A DNA stretch of 64,000 nt from Leptobrachium leishanense (taxonomy: Eukaryota; Chordata; Amphibia; Anura; Megophryidae). Positions 57,150 to 64,000 of this stretch are shown here, in pieces. Within the stretch, counting starts at the first letter, position 1. Every line of letters starts with the position of its first letter. The stretch covers positions 15,143,738 to 15,207,737 of the forward strand of contig CM019075.1 of NCBI GenBank assembly GCA_009667805.1. Reading direction: 5' to 3'. The notes beneath the pieces are model-generated. The model was not told the origin of the DNA and ran no database searches. It worked only from the letters and a program-made list of their open reading frames with translations. The position numbers were made by a program, and so were the translations under genes.

Positions 57150-57775
57150 TCATGTTTTACAAGAAGGATACATTGAGATTTCTCTAGTTTCCCGGGAAGG
57201 ATACATTAGAAACATAGAAAAATGTCGGCAGATAAGAACCTTTCGGCCCATCTAGTCTGCCCAATTACATGGATACTTTACCTGGATTTATCTTTTGTTT
57301 AGGATAGCCTTATGCCTATCCCATGCTTGCTTAAATTCAATCACTGTTTTGGCCTCTACCACTTCTACTGGAAGGCTGTTCCATGTATCCATCACCCTCT
57401 CAGTAAAATAATGCTTTCTGATGTTACTTTTAAACCTTTGCCCCTCTAATCTAAGACTATGTCCTCTTGTTTTGCTACTTTGTTTCCTTTTAAATATACT
57501 CCCTTCCTCTACCTTGTGGATTCCCTTTACGTATTTAAATGTTTCTATCATATCTCCTCTGTCTCGTCTTTTTTCCAAGCTGTACATGTACATTGAGATT
57601 TCTCATGTTTTACAAGAAGGATACATTGAGATTTCTCATGTTTTACAAGAAGGATACATTGAGATTTCTGGGGTTTCACAATAAGGATACATTGAGATTT
57701 CTCTGGTTTCCCGGGAAGGATACATTGAGATTTCTCATGTTTTACAAGAAGGATACATTGAGATGGAAATGATAC
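57150..57775. repeat. LINE-tail minisatellite, split copy
   Basis: About eight units of the form AAGGATACATTGAGATTTCT then CATGTTTTACAAG or GGTTTCCCGGG, the reverse complement of the 38284 array. One unit is interrupted at 57208 by the LINE fragment. Fewer copies than the 14 in the sister element, so copy number has changed since the two diverged. Confidence 0.88.
57208..57588 (-). mobile_element. 5'-truncated CR1/L2-type LINE fragment
   Basis: Minus strand encodes LEKRRDRGDMIETFKYVKGI, then RFKSNIRKHYFTERVMDTWN and SLPVEVVEAKTVIEFKQAWD, the C-terminal end of a CR1/L2-type ORF2 (57593-57288). The tail lies at the low-coordinate side (AACATAGAAAAATGTCGGCA). A 6-bp duplication TACATT flanks it (57202-57207 and 57589-57594), lying inside a minisatellite unit. 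Longest of the three copies in the window. Confidence 0.92.
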
Positions 57776-58060
57776 AAAATTACAGAATCAGCGATATAAC
57801 CGAAAAATACGATGTCTGAAATTACTGAAATGGAACCGAAATCAGGAATGGAGCCGCTATTACGAATGGAACGAAAATGAATTTTGATTTTACACATTTC
57901 TAGTCCAGTTGAAAATTCCGAAAAGTTTTCGTTTCGGCTCGGAAATTTGTTCGGATCTGCCGTTTTTGGATCCGAAAATTTTCGGAAAAATCGGCCGAAT
58001 CCGAATGCACGAATCGGGAAATTTCGTGAAAATTCCGAAACGCACACCCCTAATACATAT

Positions 58061-58615
58061 CAACAAGTGGGTTCTCCACAGGATCTCTACTATCACCATT
58101 AGGTCCTTCACCACTAAGGCCAAAAAATGTATCATTGAGCCATCATCATTCTTAATACCTCTCTATCCATAACCTGTACGATATAAGGTGCCTCTACAGT
58201 TTATATGGCCACTATAAGACTTCTCCTGTGGAGATGGCACCAATGTGGGTACCTGTTCCCAAAAGACCACCTACCCGTGGATTACAAATTACTGCAGCCT
58301 TGAAATGATGCAGGGTAAAAGGTCAACACTATTATATTATAGCATTTTGGAAACACCAAGTAGCTTATCCCACCCTTATTGACCACAGTACTTTAGGGTC
58401 GCATAAACCATCCACCATTGACTTCCCAAATTATTTAGGTTAATTTCATCCTTTGTTCTTCACAAATATCTAAGCGTTGGCCAGGGTCACATCATGTTGG
58501 GTGGATTTTAATCCTTCCGTAGATACCCCATGGGCAGTGACAATGTAACACCCCACAACGTGTGCCACGGTTTGAAGACTAACATGGAATGGAGACACTT
58601 TACAGCCGTCACTTG
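58061..58615. other. non-coding DNA, no gene recognised
   Basis: Nothing recognised. Confidence 0.45.
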
Positions 58616-59012
58616 TACCAGTTTCACTCCGCCATGGTCACCGCCATCTTTAAAAACGTAAACAATAGAGGTTTGGGCCCAACAGACCATCGTTTTTCAG
58701 GACCTGGTCCACACACAGGGATTGTCAGTGGGTTTATTTGTCAAATTATAAATGGGATCCATTTTTTTTAAAAATTTTTGTCAAAAAAAAGCCCATATTT
58801 TGAATTTTTTTTAAAAAAAGTCTAAGGGTCAAGTGTCCACCAAGCACAATACAAAGCTATGTACCAGTGTTGCTCTACCATGGTCACCGCCATCTTTAAA
58901 CACTTTAAACTTCGAGTTTTGGGCCCAACAGGCCATCCTTTGTAGGACCTGATCCACACGCTGGGATTATCAATGGGTTTATTTGTCAGATTATAAAGTG
59001 GGATCAAAAAAT
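58616..59012. repeat. diverged tandem duplication, ~245-bp spacing
   Basis: Copies at 58616-58770 and 58861-59012 share CCATGGTCACCGCCATCTTT, TTTGGGCCCAACAG, CCATC.TTT..AGGACCTG.TCCACAC and GGGTTTATTTGTCA.ATTATAAA. Both retain a CCGCCATCTTT word resembling a YY1 site. Origin unknown; the identity is moderate. Confidence 0.8.
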
Positions 59013-59639
59013 ATGCATTTTCGTGCATAAAAAGCCCTTATTTTAAAATGTCAATATTAAAACATCAGAATAAGTAGAAAGAGGAGAAAAGGGGCGAATT
59101 TGAATGTTTGTTACTTGCGTCTGAATTTCTAGCATGTTCCACTGGTTCAGACTTAGCGACTTGTTCCTAAATCGATGAAAATGACGATTATTTTTTGCGA
59201 ATAACCGTTAAATCGTTTGTTTTTGCTCAGATTTTTCCATACGGGAGCGCGTTACGGTATAAAGGTGTTTTTTTCTCAGCCGGCCTGGATTAATACGGCG
59301 CATTTTAATTAGCGTTTATCGATTTTATATTATAAATATGAAAGGAGGGACAGGCGGTCATGAAACGGGACAGGCGCACCGCCGCGTGCGCCCAAACGCA
59401 CGGATCCGTCATGGACGCACGGCAGTGCCTTTTTCTTTTTGGGTATTATTGGGGTTTTTGCTCATTTTGGGCCACATGGGCCTAAAACCCCCATTCTGCA
59501 CCAGCCCTGTTTTTGTAGGAGGAAGAGGCAGCTCTTTATTCTGGGAGGGGCTGCCTCTACACCCACTCATGCCATTGGCCTGTCTTTCCACCTCCCACAG
59601 TGCCCCACCCTCTCTTTCTCCCCCCCCCCACCAGAGGCG
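59013..59639. other. spacer leading into a CpG-rich stretch
   Basis: AT-rich then GC-rich; a plus frame at 59338-59655 is not assignable. Confidence 0.4.
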
Positions 59640-60045
59640 GATTATTTTCCCATGAACCTCCCCTAGGGGGAGGGACACACATTTCTTGCCAGCCAGGCCC
59701 CTTGTAAGCTCTGCCCACGTCACGGCCCGCCCTGGTCGCCCCACCAATCAGATCGCGGGGAGGAAATGAGATCACGGTATCCCTACGCGTTGTGCGTTCC
59801 CCCCGTGTTCCTCCGCGCCGCTCGCCCCTCTCTTTTGTACGCAGCGCGCTTGGAAGCGGGTGTGATCGGGCGGAGGGATTCCCCGGGGCGGGACTGGCAC
59901 TCTGACCGAGGAAGGGGATCCCGGAGGAGGAGGTGAGCAGCCGGCGTGTGGCGAAGTGGGAAGCACTCGGTTCCCGGGCTCTCTCTGGTGACGAAAAAGT
60001 GCCTCAGGCCGGGATTGTAACCTTCCGCCGCTGCCGCCATGTTGG
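59640..60045. promoter_or_regulatory. CpG-rich candidate promoter or first exon
   Basis: Dense CpG with a CCAAT box (59744-59748), GC boxes (GGGCGG near 59868 and GGGGCGGG near 59885), a plus-strand splice-donor-like AG|GTGAGC at 59933 and a perfect YY1-type GCCGCCATGTTGG at 60033-60045. On the minus strand the same site gives an ATG at 60040-60038 in good context, opening an 85-codon frame that starts MAAAAEGYNPGLRHFFVT. I recognise no protein family in it. Whether a gene starts here, and on which strand, cannot be settled from sequence. Confidence 0.4.
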
Positions 60046-60597
60046 TCTTAGGGACTATTTTATGAGGAGGAGCATGGTTTTGGGGGCCCTGAGGTAGATA
60101 AAGGCCCCTAAAGGGTGTGTACCTGATAGCTCCCCATTCCCCTCAGGGACCATGTCAGTGTCAGCACACGGGGAGGACACAGCACCCAATGAAGGGGAGA
60201 GTAGGCTATATAGAACAATGGTGAGGAGCCCATTGATATCAACGGCTTCCATTGGGCAGCACAGACAGGTGTGGCAAGCCAGGGGCCCCAGGAACGCATG
60301 GGGACACCCCCAAACATTAGGGGCAGCCATGCTCCTCCTACACTGCCAGCCATTCACAACCAGGAGCCCAGCCTCCCATGGAAACCTGCCCCATGCTGTG
60401 TTTATGTGTGTGTGTGCATGACCTGCAGATAGTACATGTGCTACAACACAGCTAATAGACATATATGGAAACATAACACCTGCGTACACAAACCTGTCAC
60501 AATCTCTGCATTGGACACACTCGGTGCAAAAATATTTAAAAAAAATTGAAATTATCAATTTTACTTTTTATTTATTGTATAAATTTATTATAACTGT
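60046..60597. other. non-coding DNA, no gene recognised
   Basis: Could be a first intron of a gene starting in the CpG-rich stretch, but there is no exon evidence. Confidence 0.4.
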
Positions 60598-61768
60598 AAA
60601 GTGCGACCCGAGCCTTTCATGGTATAAAGTGCGACCCAAGCCTTTCATTGTATAAAGCGCGACCCGAGCCTTTCATGGTATAAAGCGCGACCTGAGCCTT
60701 TCATGGTATAAATCGCGACCTGAGCCTTTCATGGTATAAAGCGCGACCCGAGCCTTTCATGGTATAAAGCGCGACCCGAGCCTTTCATGGTATAAAGCGC
60801 GACCCGAGCCTTTCATGGTATAAAGCGCGACCCGAGCCTTTCATGGTATAAAGCGCGACCCGAGCCTTTCATGGTATAAAGCGCGACCCGAGCCTTTCAT
60901 GGTATAAAGCGCGACCCGAGCCTTTCATGGTATAAAGCGCGACCCGAGCCTTTCATTGTATAAATCGCGACCTGAGCCTTTCATGGTATAAAGCGCGACC
61001 CGAGCCTTTCATGGTATAAAGCGCGACCCGAGCCTTTCATGGTATAAAGCGCGACCCGAGCCTTTCATGGTATAAAGTGCGACCCGAGCCTTTCATTGTA
61101 TAAAGCGCGACCCGAGCCTTTCATTGTATAAAGCGCGACCCGAGCCTTTCATGGTATAAAGCGCGACCCGAGCCTTTCATGGTATAAAGTGCGACCCGAG
61201 CCTTTCATTGTATAAAGCGCGACCCTAGCCTTTCATGGTATAAAACGCGACCCGAGCCTTTCATGGTATAAAGCGCGACCCGAGCCTTTCATGGTATAAA
61301 GCGCGACCCGAGCCTTTCATGGTATAAAGTGCGTCCCGAGCCTTCCGAGGTATAAAGCGCGTCCCGAGCCTTCCGAGGTATAAAGCGCGTCCCGAGCCTT
61401 CCGAGGTATAAAGCGCGACCCGAGCCTTCCGAGGTATAAAGCGCAAACTTTCCGAGGGATAAAACGTGACCCGAGCCTTCCAAGGTATAAAGCGCGACCC
61501 AAGCCTTTCATTGTATTAAGCGCGACCCAAGCCTTTCATTGTATTAAGCGCGAATCGAGCCTTCCAAGGTATAGAACGCGGCCGAGCCTTCCAAGGTATA
61601 AAGCGCGGCCGAGCCTTCCAAGGTATAAAGCGCGGCCGAGCCTTCCAAGGTATAAAGCGCGGCCGAGCCTTCCAAGGTATAAAGCGCGACCGAGCCTTCC
61701 AGGTATAAAGCGCGGCTGAGCCTTCCAAGGTATAAAGTGCGGCTGAGCCTTCCATGGTATAAAACGTG
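60598..61768. repeat. 28-bp minisatellite
   Basis: About 41 units of the form GTATAAAGCGCGACCCGAGC then CTTTCATG. The right third (61340-61768) shifts to variants with CCTTCCGAGG or CCTTCCAAGG and GCGCGGCCGAGC, so subfamilies are zoned along the array. Each unit carries TATAAA. Minus-strand frames through the right third (up to 135 codons) mix unit repeats with the adjacent relic. Confidence 0.94.
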
Positions 61769-61799
61769 CCCAAAAAGTCCTGGGACGGGATGCGAAAAA

Positions 61800-62035
61800 T
61801 CCAGAGTTTGAAGACTATCGTTTTCAGGAATCTGTGGCCACCCCGGACTCCCGATCTTACCAGTCCGGATCTTTTGTGTGGCTCTCTGAAGTAACAAGTG
61901 TAGCGTGACTAGCGTCTTGGCGGATAACGTTCGTAACGAGATCCATAACACTGATTGCCATATCGAGACACATTAGTTACAACGTGCAGCGCCACGTTGA
62001 CATGTGCCTAACAGAAAACAGTGGCCGTCTCTAGC
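61800..62035 (+). pseudogene. mariner/Tc1-like transposase C-terminal relic
   Basis: Plus-strand translation starting in the GAATCTGTGG frame near 61829 gives LWPPRTPDLTSPDLLLCGSL. This is the conserved block around the third catalytic acidic residue of mariner-type transposases (family pattern WPPRSPDLTP.DFFLWGYLK). It is followed by LADNVRNEIHNTDCHIETH and, after stops, weak C-terminal text. It directly abuts the 28-bp array. Short and broken. Confidence 0.65.
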
Positions 62036-63049
62036 ATGTGCTGTGATTTTTATATGTGCTCAACATAAGCGGAGGTACGTTTCCTGAAACAATCACTTCC
62101 ATTCAGTCATTTACTACCAGTAACAAAAGCTTTGGTTTAAGTTCTGAATGAGTCCTATTGTGTTTTTTCTTGTCTTGGCGTGTTGAGTTTCAGTGACTCT
62201 GGTAGTCTTCATTCTGCATCCATGTGCCTTGCTGGCTCCATGGTGAGCTGGTAACATCAGGCCTTGGACAGCAGAGTTTTGGTTTCCATGGGTTTTACTG
62301 AAGATTGAGGTTGAATGTTGACATGGTTGAGTAGGACACTGGAAGATCTACCTGCTTTTGACCAGTGAGCTCTATGGGGTTACAAGATCTTCTGGGGGAA
62401 CCGGAGTGTTTTCCATAAAATGTGGCCGGACACAGGATGACCCAATGACTACAGTCCTTTTCTATTGTGTATTATGGAACTACGCCAATTCCAGAAGAAT
62501 ATTTTCCGTACACTAAGGACCCCCTGGCGCCTTTTTCGTTGATCCAAAGTCCACAATGACTGGAAGTAATGGAAAAATACTCCTTGTATTCCTCTATTGA
62601 TTACTGGAGTATCCTATGGCTTTTCAAATATGCATTATGGGACTGCAGGAGTGTCCATGGGCACCCTGCTCACTTCCATACAGTAAACTAGGAATCTAGG
62701 AGAGCAGGTGAATTATCAGGACATGTTTATAGCGTGATGGGTATATAGCAGTGCCCGGTTAAAATTTTACATCGAATCTAGTGGGAATGCAGCTTTCCAA
62801 TGTTTTTTCCATGGACTGTGGGTGAAGGGGGGGACCTAATGGCGCGATGACTTACTGATGGATTTTTTTTCCGATAAGGCAGTATGGGAATACCCTCTAA
62901 AAATGGAGGATGCGCTTGGCCGAAAATGACTTTTTTTTTTTGTGTGCGTTTTTTTAAGCCAAAGTCATTCTGCTCCTTCTTATGCTGATGATTTGTATCG
63001 AGAGCAAGTAGGGGCAGAATCAGTCTTAAAAGAAGGATAAGGTTGGCCC
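62036..63049. other. non-coding DNA, no gene recognised
   Basis: Mixed sequence without identified genes; a T-run at 62930-62955. Confidence 0.45.
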
Positions 63050-63968
63050 TTACCCTAAAACAAGCACAAATGGTACTGTAACCCCTGCCCTTATTTCTAA
63101 CTCTAACCCTAAAACAAGCACAAATGGTACTGTAACTCCTGCCCTTATTTCTAACCCTAAAACAAGCACAAATGGTACTGTAACCCTTCCCTTATTTCTA
63201 ACTCTAACCCTAAAAGCAGCACAAATCATACTGTAACCCCTGCCCTTATTTCTAAGTAACCCTAAAACAAGCACAAATGTTTATGTAAACTTTTGCTCTG
63301 ATTTCTAACCCTAAAACAAGCACAATTCGTTTTGTAATCTCTGCTCTGATTTCTAACCCTAACCCTAAAACAAGCACAAACGATACTGTAACCCCAGCCC
63401 TTATTTCTAACTAACCCTAAAACAAGCACAAATAGTACTGTAACCCCTGCCCTTATTTCTAACTTTAACCCTAAAACAGGCACAAATGGTACTGTAACCC
63501 CTGCCCATATTTCTAACCCTAAAACAAGCACAAATGGTACTGTAACCCCTGCCCATATTTCTAACCTTAAAACAAGCACAAATGGTACTGTAACCCCTGC
63601 CCATATTTCTAACCTTAAAACCAGCACAAATGGTACTGTAACCCCTGCCCATATTTCTAACCTTAAAACAAGCACAAATGGTACTGTAAATCCTGCCCAT
63701 ATTTCTAACCCTAAAACCAGCACAAATGTTTATGTAACCTTTTGCTCTGATTTCTAACCCTAAAACAAGCACAAATCGTTCTGTAATCTCTGCTCTGATT
63801 TCTAACCCTAACCCTAAAACAAGCACAAATAGTACTGTAACTCCTGCTCTTATTTCTAACTCTAACCCTAAAACAAGCACAAATGATACTGTAACCCCAG
63901 CCCTTATTTCTAACTAACCCTAAAACACGCACAAATGCTACTGTAACCCCTGCTCTTATTTCTAACCC
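63050..63968. repeat. 48-bp minisatellite with telomere-like words
   Basis: About 20 units of the form AACCCTAAAACAAGCACAAA, TGGTACTGTAACCCCTGCCC and ATATTTCT, with shorter or longer variants. Several units contain CTAACCCTAACCCTAAAA (63353-63370 and about 63804-63820), that is two or three vertebrate telomere repeats. Another subtype reads gttTTGTAATCTCTGCTCTG. Minus-strand frames here are artefacts. Confidence 0.92.
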
Positions 63969-63971
63969 TAA

Positions 63972-64000
63972 GGCTAGGGTCAGACTGAGGCAGTGCGAAC
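63972..64000. mobile_element. left end of a PIF/Harbinger-type MITE, cut by the window
   Basis: GGCTAGGGTCAGACTGAGGC preceded by TAA (63969-63971) matches the left TIR of the copies at 14049 and 36858. The element continues beyond the window. Confidence 0.7.

Larger units (their letters stand above)
56895..58052. mobile_element. hAT-type element, reverse copy with LINE insertion
   Basis: Ends TAGACTTGTGCACCGATTTT and (complement) TAGGGGTGTGCGTTTCGGAA. Exact 8-bp duplication ATACATAT at 56887-56894 and 58053-58060. It is the same element as 37980-39028 in opposite orientation. The interior keeps the LINE-tail minisatellite (57150-57775), which is split by a 381-bp LINE fragment (57208-57588). 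No transposase. Confidence 0.92.

Noticed and set aside
60998..61100. Array of TATA boxes as promoters
   Set aside because: TATAAA recurs because it is part of the 28-bp unit; there is no initiator, downstream gene or other promoter element.

Overview
The window is non-coding, repeat-dominated DNA from a large vertebrate genome. I infer an anuran amphibian. The basis is the mix of palindromic TTAA-flanked elements with CCCCTTAAGG or CCCTTTCGCTGCTG ends, many hAT and PIF/Harbinger MITEs, CR1/L2-type and Tx1/L1-type LINE debris, and a decayed Tc1/mariner element. I recognise no intact host protein-coding gene, tRNA or rRNA gene. Two CpG-rich stretches (27560-27885 and 59640-60045) look like promoters or first exons. 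Nearly all the long open frames lie in tandem arrays and arise because the repeat unit lacks stop codons.  Layout. 1-5.06 kb: three GC-rich minisatellites (22, 30 and about 31 bp units). 6.5-7.7 kb: small MITEs and a cluster of inverted and direct degenerate repeats. 7.9-11.04 kb: a 3.1 kb hAT-type element with 8-bp target-site duplications (TSDs) and a 33-bp minisatellite inside. 11.4-13.6 kb: a decayed Tc1/mariner element with a 20-bp minisatellite inside and a Harbinger MITE inserted in it. 14.0-17.4 kb: another Harbinger MITE, an 18-bp minisatellite and a piggyBac-type MITE. 18.3-18.9 kb: a 38-bp minisatellite split by a LINE fragment. 19.5-27.1 kb: a 7.6 kb AT-rich minisatellite with higher-order duplications. 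27.6-27.9 kb: a promoter candidate. 28-32.3 kb: MITEs and three hAT elements with exact or near-exact 8-bp TSDs. 33.86-35.26 kb: a piggyBac-type element containing a 42-bp minisatellite. 35.3-39.0 kb: a diverged ~105-bp satellite invaded by two hAT elements that carry further nested insertions. 39.4-41.06 kb: a terminal-inverted-repeat (TIR) element invaded by a piggyBac-type element. 41.8-42.6 kb: an L1/Tx1 ORF1 relic. 42.8-44.8 kb: a composite TIR element with a large foldback inside. 45.2-47.4 kb: a hairpin and a Harbinger-type element containing an L2-like LINE relic. 47.9-52.1 kb: three LINE fragments and three minisatellites. 53.4-58.05 kb: more piggyBac and hAT elements. 59.6-60.05 kb: the second promoter candidate. 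60.6-64 kb: two minisatellites, a transposase relic and the start of a truncated MITE.  The main result is that many of the minisatellites lie inside transposable elements, and some repeat units can be traced to the element. A 42-bp array at 49457 is a 14-codon piece of LINE reverse-transcriptase ORF repeated 14 times within one TSD-bounded insertion. The 20-bp array at 12474 resembles the 5' untranslated part of its Tc1/mariner host. The 33-bp array in two related hAT copies (38284 and 57130) matches the 3' terminus of a LINE whose other copies are at 13.65 kb and 47.93 kb. TSDs and empty-site comparisons within the window allow the insertion order to be read directly.
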